The position numbers and the translations under genes were made by a program. Positions 17,017 through 25,470 of a stretch of DNA of 54,065 nt are shown piece after piece (the first letter of the stretch is position 1; each line of letters opens with the position of its first letter). The stretch lies in the NCBI GenBank assembly GCA_903922735.1, contig CAIXUZ010000063.1, positions 1 to 54,065 on the forward strand. The letters are read 5' to 3'. This stretch comes from an uncultured Verrucomicrobia subdivision 3 bacterium. GTDB lineage: Bacteria > Verrucomicrobiota > Verrucomicrobiia > Limisphaerales > UBA11358. The notes below the pieces were generated by a model. It worked only from the letters and a program-made list of their open reading frames with translations, searched no databases and had not been told where the DNA came from.

Positions 17017-19371
17017 TTATGGTAAAAAACAAGTTGAGGCGAGCATGGGTTGGGAAATGCCGCGCCGTAAATGGTCAAGAATCGCGTCTGTGTGGATGCG
17101 GCTGGCAGGAACTAGCACCGGCACCAATTGGTGGGCTGCTGCCATGGGGTTCTTGGCTTTCTTCTTCTGTCTTGCAGGCTCGAACTTCAGCAAGCTCTTG
17201 TCGGTGATTACGGCGGGCCCGTCATAAACCGGGATGTTCTTGAAGACATAGTTGGTTCCGTCCATGGCGATTTGTTCCGATGGAATCTCGTAAATGTTTC
17301 CTGTGATCAGATCAAGCCAGACCGGCTCTTTGAACTTGGCGTTGGGCACGGTCAATTGCGCTTTGATGGGAATGCATTCGTTGGCGGGAATGCCTGTGCT
17401 GTCCCAGAACGTGACCAGGCTCAGACCGGTGGTCTTGTCGCGATACGCATATGCCGTGAGTTTTTTGTCACACTGAGCGGTAACGGCTGCGTTCGGAACC
17501 CGTTCCACCGCGTCGTTGAACACGGACACCACGTTCTGAACGACGTAGTAAGCCGTCTTGACTTTGATGATCGAGTTGTCGGAACTCGTTTTGAGCAACC
17601 CGTAGCGTGAGATGAAATCCTTGTGGTAGGCCAAGTCGGAGATTGTGAAGACGGAGGAGCGCACATCGTGTCCCAAGTCGCCCAACATGCGGCGTGCGTT
17701 CCACTTGGCATGGGACAACTCCGTCCAATCCACACCGCTCAACGCAAACTGGACTTCTTCCGAGGCGCAGCCGGCTTCGCCCTGCCACAAACGAAGGTTC
17801 GGCGCGTGCTCCCGCACCAGCTCCAACAGCTTTTCAATATTGCCGCCGTAGGTTGCGTCGGGGTTCGTGGGGTAGTAATGGTAGATGACCCACGCGAACA
17901 GATCGAGCTTCCCTTGCGCCTTGAGTTCGCGGAGAAATCCCCCGACGGCATCAGCGTTCGCGCTGGATAAGACCAGCCCGCCGATGCGGGCCTGCGGGTC
18001 CACGCGCTTGATGATTTGGGCCGTGCGGATGTTGAAAGCAGTGGCCTTCTCAATGGTCGTGTTGGTTTTGGTTAGATGCGGCTCGTTCCACATCATCCAT
18101 TCCTTGACACCCTTGGCCGAGTAGCGTTTCGCCATCGCTTCAACCCACTTATCCCAAGCGCACAGCGTCTGCTCGTCTCCAGGCAGGTCTGCACCGGGCC
18201 CCACCTTGGTCGTTGGCTCGTAGAGCCTATTGCCGTAGGAGGTTTCCAGACAGACCTCCAAGCCCCGCGCGAGCGCATCATCCACGATGTAATCCAGCCA
18301 CGCGAAGTCATAGACCCCTTTTACCTTCTCGGACCGTGCCCAACCGCCTTGCAGGCGAATGTGCCGGATTCCCAGCGGCTGGAGATACTCCTTGTAAGCA
18401 TCCCAATTGGCGTGATCGCGATCCAACGTTTCGCAGCCGAGCGACCACATCGAGGTTTTGAGCTCGCTGACGCTCTTGGGTTTCAACGTGCCGACCTTCG
18501 GCCAATCAAGCTTCAGCGACGTCTGCACGCGCGTCGGCGTCTGATCCAACATTACCACGGTCGGTACGCGCGGTTTCAGCTCGGAAAAGAAACGCACCGT
18601 CCGCAAAAATTGCTCGGGCTGTAGCGTTGCGCCCGTCAGCCGGATTTCATCGAGCCAGCCGTCCAGTCCGCGCCCGAATACCAACGCGCCGTCGTCATAC
18701 ACCAGCGGCCCTTTCGTGACCCCGCTGCCGCACCGCACGTAATCCACGTAGATGAGCGCCGTCCGCGTGGCGTGGTCAAACGTCAGCGCCACGTGATGCC
18801 ATCCGCCATCCGCCACGCTGCCGGTTGAGCCGAAGGTTTGATTGAAACCCTCACCGCTCTTGGCGTCCGCGCCCGGCTGTGTATCGAATCGCGCCCGGAC
18901 CAGGCCCTGTGGATCAATCGAGAGCGACCAGGTCGCCCCGGTCTGCCCGTTGCGGCGCTTGCTCGCGATGAGCGCGTGGCGCGCCATCTGCCGCCCCATT
19001 TTCACAAACACCTCGATCGTCAGATTGGGCGTCGATGCCGTGCCGGCAACGGTCACTTCCCCGCCGACCGGACTGCCCGTTCCGACTACAGGTTCATTGA
19101 CGAACCGTAACGAACTCCGGTTGTCCGGGCTCGCGACCGCCAACGTGGCCCGGTTCCATATGTTCGATGCCGGCGTTTTCCCATCAAACACCGGTGGCGT
19201 TCCTTTCTCGAACACGCCAGCTTTGCCGGTAAGCGCCGGAGCGCCCTCGGCGGACAGGTCGCCATCAAGCCGCCAGTAGCCCACCGGCTCTGCGACCGCC
19301 ATCTCACCCGCTAACATTATTCCTGCCAGTGTTGCCAATACCTGTTTCTTCCAGTTTGTGTGAACTTTCAT
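17017..19371 (-). CDS. Secreted LamG plus clan-A glycoside hydrolase
   Basis: A 784-aa protein starting MKVHTNWKKQVLATLAGIML, a signal peptide ending near AVAEP. Residues about 30-260 form a LamG/concanavalin-like domain (VGYWRLDGDLSAEG, GGWHHVALTFDHATRTALIY, DGWLDEIRL). Residues about 300-784 are a clan-A barrel and C-terminal beta domain. Acid/base is Glu430 in EWMMWNEPH and nucleophile Glu532 in LRLWQGEAGC. It is a paralog of the next gene downstream, which lacks the LamG part, so the pair arose by tandem duplication. The LamG domain probably binds the target glycan. About 25 bp separate it from the dehydratase gene upstream. Confidence 0.85.
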   Translation of the reverse strand: MKVHTNWKKQVLATLAGIMLAGEMAVAEPVGYWRLDGDLSAEGAPALTGKAGVFEKGTPPVFDGKTPASNIWNRATLAVASPDNRSSLRFVNEPVVGTGSPVGGEVTVAGTASTPNLTIEVFVKMGRQMARHALIASKRRNGQTGATWSLSIDPQGLVRARFDTQPGADAKSGEGFNQTFGSTGSVADGGWHHVALTFDHATRTALIYVDYVRCGSGVTKGPLVYDDGALVFGRGLDGWLDEIRLTGATLQPEQFLRTVRFFSELKPRVPTVVMLDQTPTRVQTSLKLDWPKVGTLKPKSVSELKTSMWSLGCETLDRDHANWDAYKEYLQPLGIRHIRLQGGWARSEKVKGVYDFAWLDYIVDDALARGLEVCLETSYGNRLYEPTTKVGPGADLPGDEQTLCAWDKWVEAMAKRYSAKGVKEWMMWNEPHLTKTNTTIEKATAFNIRTAQIIKRVDPQARIGGLVLSSANADAVGGFLRELKAQGKLDLFAWVIYHYYPTNPDATYGGNIEKLLELVREHAPNLRLWQGEAGCASEEVQFALSGVDWTELSHAKWNARRMLGDLGHDVRSSVFTISDLAYHKDFISRYGLLKTSSDNSIIKVKTAYYVVQNVVSVFNDAVERVPNAAVTAQCDKKLTAYAYRDKTTGLSLVTFWDSTGIPANECIPIKAQLTVPNAKFKEPVWLDLITGNIYEIPSEQIAMDGTNYVFKNIPVYDGPAVITDKSLLKFEPARQKKKAKNPMAAAHQLVPVLVPASRIHTDAILDHLRRGISQPMLASTCFLP

Positions 19372-19394
19372 AATTTCATGTTCGTCTCCCGTTT

Positions 19395-20573
19395 TCAAAG
19401 ATGGGCATCGCGTTGAAAGTAATCCACCGCATCTGCGGGTCGGATGTCGGTAAGCGTGCCGACATAGTGGCGCAAGTCGCGCGGTTCGTAAGGATGCGCG
19501 GCGATGGCGTCTTCATTGAGATCAATGCCCAATCCGGGAGCATCGGGTATGGTCATGCGGCCTTTTTCAAATCTCACCTGCTCATTACAGACTTCTTTGC
19601 GCCACGGCACATCCATGGCCATCGTTTCGTGGATAAAGAAATTTGGCGTGCAGGCGGCGAGCTGCAGCGTGGCGGCATTCGCCACCGGGCCGCTCGGATT
19701 GTGCGGGCATACGGCGATGTGCCGCGCCTCGGCCATCGCGGCGATCTTTTTCAGCTCGCCGATGCCGCCGCAGTGGCTCACGTCGGGCTGGATAAAGTCG
19801 GCGCACTTTTTCTCAAGGAAGTTGGATGCCTCCCAACGGCTATAAAGCCGTTCACCGGCGGCGATGGGCACGCGGCTGCGCTGCTTCACTTCGAGGAGCG
19901 CGTCGAGATTGTCCGGCGGCACAGGTTCCTCGAACCACAGAATATCGAACCGCTCCAGTTCGCGCGCGATGCGCACGGCGGTGGCGACATTGAAACGCCC
20001 GTGGCCTTCAATGAGCAAATCGGTTTGATTGCCAACCGCAGCTTTTACCGCGGCGATGTTATCCAGCGCGAGATGCAGGTCGATTTTGGAAATGTCGAGG
20101 TAGGACGAGCCAAATGGATCCCATTTCAGGCCGGCAAAACCGGCGGCAACAGCGGCTTTGGCTTTTTCCGCGAATTCGGCGGGAGTTTTTGCCGGAGCAA
20201 ACCACCCGTTGGCGTAACATGGCACGGAGTCGCGCACTTTGCCGCCGAGCAATTGATAGACGGGCACGCCGAGCGCCTTGCCTTTGATGTCCCACAGCGC
20301 CATCTCCACGGCCGAGAGCGCGCTCATGAACACCGGGCCGCCGCGAAAATAGGTGCTGCGATACGCCTCGTGCCAGAGCGCCTCGATCTGGTGCGGATCG
20401 CGTCCGACAAGGGTGCGCCCCAATTCGCGGATGGCCTCGGCGACGGTTTTTTCGCGGTATTCGAGCGTGGCTTCGCCGATGCCATAGAGACCCTCGTCGG
20501 TCATGACTTTCACGAAGACCCAGTTGGTGCGGTAGGCGTGGCAGATGATGGGTTTGAGCGCGGTGATTTTCAT
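19395..20573 (-). CDS. Enolase-superfamily sugar-acid dehydratase (DgoD-like)
   Basis: A 392-aa protein or domain of the mandelate racemase/galactonate dehydratase type. It starts with the usual MKITALKPI and FVKVMTDEGLYGIGEATLE. Metal ligands are probably Glu189 (in LIEGHGRF), Glu215 (WFEEPVPPDN) and Glu241 (AGERLYSR). His191 and His291 (CPHNPSGP) match the DgoD catalytic histidines. The reaction should be removal of water from a sugar acid to give a 2-keto-3-deoxy acid. The first ligand is Glu where DgoD has Asp. The upstream MBL-fold frame runs into this one with no stop codon, so the two may be one 645-aa polypeptide; the ATG here could also be an internal start. Confidence 0.85.
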   Translation of the reverse strand: MKITALKPIICHAYRTNWVFVKVMTDEGLYGIGEATLEYREKTVAEAIRELGRTLVGRDPHQIEALWHEAYRSTYFRGGPVFMSALSAVEMALWDIKGKALGVPVYQLLGGKVRDSVPCYANGWFAPAKTPAEFAEKAKAAVAAGFAGLKWDPFGSSYLDISKIDLHLALDNIAAVKAAVGNQTDLLIEGHGRFNVATAVRIARELERFDILWFEEPVPPDNLDALLEVKQRSRVPIAAGERLYSRWEASNFLEKKCADFIQPDVSHCGGIGELKKIAAMAEARHIAVCPHNPSGPVANAATLQLAACTPNFFIHETMAMDVPWRKEVCNEQVRFEKGRMTIPDAPGLGIDLNEDAIAAHPYEPRDLRHYVGTLTDIRPADAVDYFQRDAHL

Positions 20574-21332
20574 AGGTAAAAAAGTTTTGGCGGTGGTGCG
20601 GGAAGGTTCGGTCAACAGAGTGGTGCTTTCCACCGATTGTCCACATTTCAGGATGGTGGCGGGTTGATTGCGACGAGCGCAGGCGCTGCGAAATTCGTCA
20701 GGGTCGGCGGTGTTTTCGGCGAACATCCCGTAGTGCATCGGTATAGCCAGACGCGGTCGCAACTCAGCGGTCAATTGTGCTGCTTCGGTAAGGTTCATGT
20801 TGCCCAGCTTGCCATTGATGCACACGAAGGCGATGTCCGGCGGACGGCCGGCCAGTTCCAGAACCTGTCCGGAGAGTTCAGGGTAATACAAGGTGTCGCC
20901 GCTGAACCAGAGCAGTTCAGCATCGGTTTGGATCAGCAATCCGACCGCACATGGATCACTGTGACGAGCGGGCGTGGCGGTGATGGTCAGATTCTCAAGA
21001 CGAACAGTTTGTCCAGCTGCCAGCAATCCGAGCCGATTATCGGAAAATTCATTATTCTTTGCCAGTTCCACGACGCTGGCCGGTCCGACAAGACGGCAAT
21101 TTGGAAAGGTGCTCATGATTTCGGTGACGGTTTCCGGATCGAAATGATCCAGATGATTGTGGGTCACCAGCAGGGCGTCGGGCTTCAGACTGGCAATTGA
21201 GCAAGGCGGCGGCATGAGCCGGCGCACCCCCTGCTTGCGTTCGACGATGTCGCTGAAGAAGGGATCAATCACCAATCGGCGATTTCCCATCTCCAACAAA
21301 TATCCCGATTGTCCAAGCCAGGTGATTTTCAT
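20574..21332 (-). CDS. UlaG-like MBL-fold hydrolase, fused in frame to dehydratase
   Basis: A 253-residue metallo-beta-lactamase-fold domain starting MKITWLGQSGYLLEMGNRRL. The metal motif HxHxDH is seen in VTHNHLDHFD, further ligands in ATPARHSDP, WFSGDTLYYPE and IPMHYGMF. This is the layout of UlaG-type lactonases and related hydrolases. In this operon, lactone ring opening after a sugar dehydrogenase would be a fitting role (inference). The reading frame passes through a short Thr/Ser/Pro stretch straight into the dehydratase, without a stop. The longer frame to 21434 overlaps the MFS gene and is rejected as start. The MFS stop lies 7 bp upstream. Confidence 0.82.
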
Positions 21333-21339
21333 TTTGTTT

Positions 21340-22632
21340 TCAATGGCTTGCCAGCGGTTTTTCAGAAGCATCGTCGGAACACCGCTCGCGCTTAAAAGTG
21401 AAAATCGCCGCCAGCAGGACGGCCAGTCCGCCAATCAAATAAGCGCCGGCCAGCGCGGAAAAACCATAGCCCAATCCTCGTCCGTCAGGATGCGATTCGC
21501 GCAAACGACCCAGGAGCCATGGCGACAGTGAGCCGATGAGGAAGGCGAGCATGGTCATGATGCCCACCGCCGACGCGCGATGCCGCGGGGAGATCACATC
21601 AAACAGCGCCGCGTGTGTGTTCGCTTCATAGAGGCCGCGCAACAGGCCGAAGCCGGCCATGGCGGTGCAGGTCGCGAGCAGGCTGCCGGAAGCGCCCATC
21701 AGGAAAATCACCGGCACACCCAGCAGCATGGCCACACTCATCAATTGCGGACGGAAAAACGGACGCGCGCGAACCATCCGGTCGGTAAACCAGCCGCCCA
21801 GAAGAATGCCCGCCAACGCCGCCAGATGATGATAAAACATGGCGTAACCCCCAGCTTGCGTCAGTGACAAATTGAATTTCTCCTGCAGGAAGATTGGCGC
21901 CCAGACGACGTAGGCGTTGTTGACAAAGACGATGGCCGTAAATCCCGTCGTCAGCAGCAGCGCGCTCGGCGAACGAAAAACCACGCCGAGCGCCTGCCAG
22001 ATCGAATCGCGTTTCACTTCTGTTGGCGTCGCCGGGGGCGGTGCGTCGAGCAGCCGCCAGATGAGAATCACTCCCAGCCCGATTCCGCCGGCACCGTAAA
22101 TAAAAAACGCCGAGCGCCACCCCCACTGTTGGGCGATAAATCCGCCGAGAAATCCCGTCGCCATCACGCCGAGATAAAGTGACGATTGATGAATCGAAAG
22201 CGCGAGCGAACGGGTGCGGGTGTGGTGTGACGCCAGCAGCGGATAAGCCGCCGGCGCATAGAACGATTCTCCGCCCGCCGTCGCCACGCTCCGAAAAATA
22301 ATCAGCCCCACCAAACCACCGGCGAAACCGGTGCACATCGTCGCCATGCTCCAAAACAACAAACTGCCGATGATGATTTTTTTGCGATTCAAGATGTCGC
22401 CCAGATAACCCGCGACCGGCATCATCAAGGCGAGCATGAAGAACAATACCGATCCCACCAAGCCGAGGTGGCTGTCGGTCAAGTGCAGGTCGGTCTTGAT
22501 GGCTGAGAGCACCACGCCGAAGATGGCGCGGTCGCCTTGATGAAAAAAGAACGTGCAGAACAACAGCGCCAGCAGTTCCCATTTGTAACGTGGCCGCGGA
22601 TTGACGCTGTTTTGTTCGGAGTTCGCTTTCAC
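21340..22632 (-). CDS. MFS transporter, probable sugar or sugar-acid uptake
   Basis: A 430-aa inner-membrane protein with about twelve hydrophobic helices. The start (RYKWELLALLFCTFFFHQGD then RAIFGVVLSAIKTDLHLTDS) and the loop GYLGDILNRKKIIIGSLLFW fit the anion:cation/hexuronate-type branch of the major facilitator superfamily; the G-x-L-x-D-x2-x-R-K loop is the MFS signature between helices 2 and 3. Its start overlaps the SDR stop by four bases (ATGA), and the MBL-fold gene follows after 7 bp, so translation is coupled. It most likely brings in the substrate of the operon. Confidence 0.9.
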   Translation of the reverse strand: MKANSEQNSVNPRPRYKWELLALLFCTFFFHQGDRAIFGVVLSAIKTDLHLTDSHLGLVGSVLFFMLALMMPVAGYLGDILNRKKIIIGSLLFWSMATMCTGFAGGLVGLIIFRSVATAGGESFYAPAAYPLLASHHTRTRSLALSIHQSSLYLGVMATGFLGGFIAQQWGWRSAFFIYGAGGIGLGVILIWRLLDAPPPATPTEVKRDSIWQALGVVFRSPSALLLTTGFTAIVFVNNAYVVWAPIFLQEKFNLSLTQAGGYAMFYHHLAALAGILLGGWFTDRMVRARPFFRPQLMSVAMLLGVPVIFLMGASGSLLATCTAMAGFGLLRGLYEANTHAALFDVISPRHRASAVGIMTMLAFLIGSLSPWLLGRLRESHPDGRGLGYGFSALAGAYLIGGLAVLLAAIFTFKRERCSDDASEKPLASH

Positions 22633-23402
22633 ACGTCGCAGTCCGCCGGCATGTGCTGGGCGCAGCAGCCGCCGTCCACGACGAGGCGGATGCCAGTGAT
22701 GTTGGATGCATCGGTCGAGGCAAGGAAAAGCACGGCGCGGCCGATGTCTTCGGGCGTTGCTTCCCTGCCGAGTGGCACATTTTTGCGACGGCGTTTCACG
22801 TGTTTTTCCGGCAGCACCTCCCAGCGGTCGCTGTGGATGTAGCCGGGGGCCACGTTGTTCACCCGGATGCCGCGTGGGCCGAGATCCAGCGCCATCGAGC
22901 GGGTGAGGGCATCGATGCCGCCCTTGGAGGAAAGGTAGGCGGTCTTGTCGCGGATGGCGCGGGTGGAAACTGCGGAACCGATGTTGACGATGACACCGCC
23001 ACCTTTTTCCGCCATGAGCCGCGCCGCATGCTGGGAGACAAGGAAGGTGCCGATGAGATTGACGCGGATGACCGCTTCGAAGAATTCCAGTTTGGTTTCC
23101 AGGAATCCCGTGCCGATGCCGAGGTTGGCCGCGTTATTGACGAGCACGTCGAGCCGCTTGGCCTTGGTCTTGATTTGGCGGAACATCTCTTCCACCTCGC
23201 CGGGCGAGCCGATGTCAGCGGGCACGCTGTGGATTTTCCGGAATCCGCGCTGACGCAACGCCGCCACCGCTCGGTTCACTGCTTCGGGCGTCCGGTCGTT
23301 GAGGTAAACGGTGGCCCCTTCCGCGGCGAAGCATTCGGCGATGCCGAGTCCCGTGTTCTGGCCGGCCCCGGTCACGAGGACAATTTTATTTCTAAAGCGC
23401 AT
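22629..23402 (-). CDS. SDR family sugar dehydrogenase
   Basis: A 257-aa short-chain dehydrogenase. The nucleotide-binding motif is IVLVTGAGQNTGLGIAECF near the N-terminus. NNAANLG fits the NNAG box, the active-site Ser is in VNIGSAVSTR and the Tyr/Lys pair is in TAYLSSKGG. The ATG at 23402 puts the Rossmann motif at the usual distance; an in-frame ATG nine codons upstream (23429) is possible. It is the first gene of the operon and lies opposite the XylR/AraC-like regulator. Oxidation of an aldose such as L-fucose to a lactone is an inference from the following lactonase-like and dehydratase genes. Confidence 0.9.
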   Translation of the reverse strand: MRFRNKIVLVTGAGQNTGLGIAECFAAEGATVYLNDRTPEAVNRAVAALRQRGFRKIHSVPADIGSPGEVEEMFRQIKTKAKRLDVLVNNAANLGIGTGFLETKLEFFEAVIRVNLIGTFLVSQHAARLMAEKGGGVIVNIGSAVSTRAIRDKTAYLSSKGGIDALTRSMALDLGPRGIRVNNVAPGYIHSDRWEVLPEKHVKRRRKNVPLGREATPEDIGRAVLFLASTDASNITGIRLVVDGGCCAQHMPADCDV

Positions 23403-23513
23403 AGGCATAGGCTGAATGGATGATTTCATTGGATGTTAAAAAAAACAGACCAAACTGGCAATTGACTTAGTTAGCCATTGATATTGCATTTTAGGCCAAG
23501 CATTCTACCGCTC
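23403..23513. promoter_or_regulatory. Divergent promoter/operator region
   Basis: An AT-rich stretch between the divergent sugar-oxidation operon and its likely regulator. It contains an A-run (GTTAAAAAAAACAGACC) and a TTGACT hexamer at 23462-23467 that could serve as a -35 for the regulator, though no good -10 stands at the right distance. Regulators of the XylR/AraC type usually bind next to such divergent starts. I see no unambiguous operator dyad. Confidence 0.35.
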
Positions 23514-24650
23514 ATGCCGACCTCATCCCCGCGCTCCAAGTCCATCGCGGTGTGCATTGACACCCGCGACGGAGGTGCTCGTCATCGCCTGCACGGCATC
23601 GCGCAATACCTTAGCCGCCTGGGTTGGCGCATGATGCTGGTGCGCCAGAGCGGGGAAGCCGCCGCGATGGATGTCGTCCGTCTTGCTCCGGACGGGATTA
23701 TCGCCTATGTGGCGGATCGCTGGCTGGTTAAGGCTGCCGCTAAATTGTCTATTCCTTTGGTGGATACGGCCGTGGGTGAAGTTCCGGTTCCCTTGACCGT
23801 CAGTCTGGATAATGACGCCCTGAGTCATCTGGCACTGGCGCATTTCAAGCAAATCGGGCTCAAACATTTTGGCTATTGCGGTGTGGCGGGACGGGTCACC
23901 TCAGAACAGCGCGAAGTCAGTTTCGCGGCCTGTCTGGAGGACCGGGTGTTGCCGGCTTTCTCCGAACCAATCAGCGAAGGCGAATCGGGACTTGAACCGC
24001 TCATGAACTGGCTTAAAGAATTGCCGAAGCCCATCGGACTGCTTGTGTTCGATGATAAACTAGGTGAGCGAGTTCTCACCGCCTGTCGGTGCGCAGATAT
24101 TTTAGTCCCCCATCAAGTGGCCGTCATCGGCATCGGCAATGACGAACTCATGTGCGAAGTGAGCCATCCGACCTTGTCCAGTTTCAGCCTTCCCTCGGCG
24201 CGATTCGGCCTGGAAGCAGCGAAAATGCTGACGCAGGCAATGACCGGCAAAAAAATCAAAACTCCGCATCTCAAAATCCAACCCACCGGCATCATCACTC
24301 GTGGTTCGACGGACATGGTGGCGGTTGACGATGAATTGATCAAAGCCGCCATCCAGTTCATCCGCACCCAAGCCGGCAAAGCGATTGGCGTAAAACAAAT
24401 CGCGCAGGCTTTGAACGTTTCCCGTCGCACCTTGGACCGGCGATTTGCCGCCGCCTTAAACCGGACCATTGGCGATGAACTCAAGCGCGTTCGCATCCAA
24501 CTGGCTCAAGCAAGATTGTCGGATGACTCCCAATCTGTTTCTGAAGTGGCCCGCAGTTGTGGTTACAGCACCGCCTCCGCCTTCAGCCGGGCGTTTCACC
24601 AAAACACCGGCTGTTGGCCATCTGAATACCGCCGCGAGCTCAGGAGCTGA
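23514..24650 (+). CDS. XylR-type regulator: LacI-like sensor plus AraC HTH
   Basis: A 378-aa regulator. The N-terminal two-thirds (SIAVCIDTRDGGARHRLHGI onward) resemble a periplasmic-binding-protein-like sugar sensor of the LacI type; PHQVAVIGIGNDELMCEVSH and PTGIITRGST are characteristic. The last 100 residues form an AraC-type double helix-turn-helix (VKQIAQALNVSRRTLDRRFA and VSEVARSCGYSTASAFSRAF). This is the domain order of XylR in E. coli. The ATG at 23514 is preferred over a TTG at 23478. It is divergent from the SDR-MFS-dehydratase-glycosidase operon and probably activates it in response to the imported sugar. Confidence 0.9.
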   Translation: MPTSSPRSKSIAVCIDTRDGGARHRLHGIAQYLSRLGWRMMLVRQSGEAAAMDVVRLAPDGIIAYVADRWLVKAAAKLSIPLVDTAVGEVPVPLTVSLDNDALSHLALAHFKQIGLKHFGYCGVAGRVTSEQREVSFAACLEDRVLPAFSEPISEGESGLEPLMNWLKELPKPIGLLVFDDKLGERVLTACRCADILVPHQVAVIGIGNDELMCEVSHPTLSSFSLPSARFGLEAAKMLTQAMTGKKIKTPHLKIQPTGIITRGSTDMVAVDDELIKAAIQFIRTQAGKAIGVKQIAQALNVSRRTLDRRFAAALNRTIGDELKRVRIQLAQARLSDDSQSVSEVARSCGYSTASAFSRAFHQNTGCWPSEYRRELRS

Positions 24651-24887
24651 CAGCCAGCCACCACGACAACAGAAAACGATTGGGAAGTTCCGGCTAGGTG
24701 CCTGCGGCATTTATAGAACTTGCCGTTGTGGTGCCAGAGGCAACGAATCGGATGATTGCGGTTGTCCTGCGCCTTCTGTTAGGAATAGGCTCCGTCGGAT
24801 GTGGCGAGCACGAGTTTGCCGGCGGTGATGTGGAACGTGGTAGTGGTGGCGATTGGGAGACATGACATTTTACATAACCAACAAAAC

Positions 24888-25325
24888 ATGAACGCATCAA
24901 AAAATAAATTGCAGCCGGAGATTGATAAAATAATCAGCCGGCTCGGACAACTCATCCCGGAGTATTCGGCAAATCCCGCCGACGCCTTCGCTCATGGCAA
25001 TGTTGCGGTCTGCATCATTGACGAAGCGGGAAATCTGTATGGCAAAATCTGGGGCGACAACAAAGTGCAGGGTCGGACCTACGCCCGGCTGGCCTGGATA
25101 AAAGCCACGCAGGTTTGGATCACCGGGATGAAGACAGGGGAATATGAAAAACGGCTTTTCAACGGGGAATTTGAAGAGGAACAGTTCGGCATCACCAAAC
25201 CCGATTTGATCGGGTGGGAAGGTGGCCAGCCGGTCATTTTAAAAGACGGAACGCAGCTTGCAGTTGGCTTCAGTGGCTTTCGCGGCATCAACGATTTGGA
25301 AATTGTTTTGAAAGCAGTCGCATAA
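24888..25325 (+). CDS. GlcG/HbpS-like small protein, copy 2
   Basis: A 145-aa near copy of the protein at 11424-11879, same strand. Shared residues include LQPEIDKIISRLGQLIPEYS and the segment KATQVWITGMKTGEYEKRLF; differences are few and mild (N5K, K98Q, and V/I, S/T and I/V exchanges near the end). The 5' flank is also shared for about 25 bp. The longer frame from 24801 adds an N-terminus that does not exist in copy 1, so 24888 is chosen. The preceding space (24651-24887) shows no gene. The two copies bracket 13.5 kb in direct orientation. Confidence 0.75.
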   Translation: MNASKNKLQPEIDKIISRLGQLIPEYSANPADAFAHGNVAVCIIDEAGNLYGKIWGDNKVQGRTYARLAWIKATQVWITGMKTGEYEKRLFNGEFEEEQFGITKPDLIGWEGGQPVILKDGTQLAVGFSGFRGINDLEIVLKAVA

Positions 25326-25326
25326 C

Positions 25327-25384
25327 TCACCCGCGCCGCGTCCAGCCAATGAGCCCACAGGAAATGCAATTTCCGATCAGTTGT
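25327..25384 (+). repeat. Diverged direct repeat, left copy
   Basis: TCACCCGCGCCGCGTCCAG at 25327-25345 recurs exactly at 28312-28330. Forty-one bases from each start lies AATTTCC followed by one changed base and ATCAGTTG. The 22 bases between agree at about half the positions. The two copies bracket the kinase, barrel-protein and isomerase genes. The right copy is the 3' end of the isomerase gene, so the left one may be a remnant of a related gene end. Confidence 0.6.
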
Positions 25385-25470
25385 AATTAAGAAAATGCCG
25401 GAGTCAATGGAAGGTTCGGCGGGAAAATATTCGGTGTTCACGCTGGGAAAATCATGTATTAAACACCCCC

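Noticed and set aside
19401..20579. 392-codon plus-strand open frame
   Set aside because: Exactly opposite the DgoD-like dehydratase, which carries all family motifs.
24651..24887. Possible gene remnant before the second GlcG/HbpS-like gene
   Set aside because: A few minus-strand residues resemble the end of a secreted enzyme, but the match is too short to support a pseudogene call.
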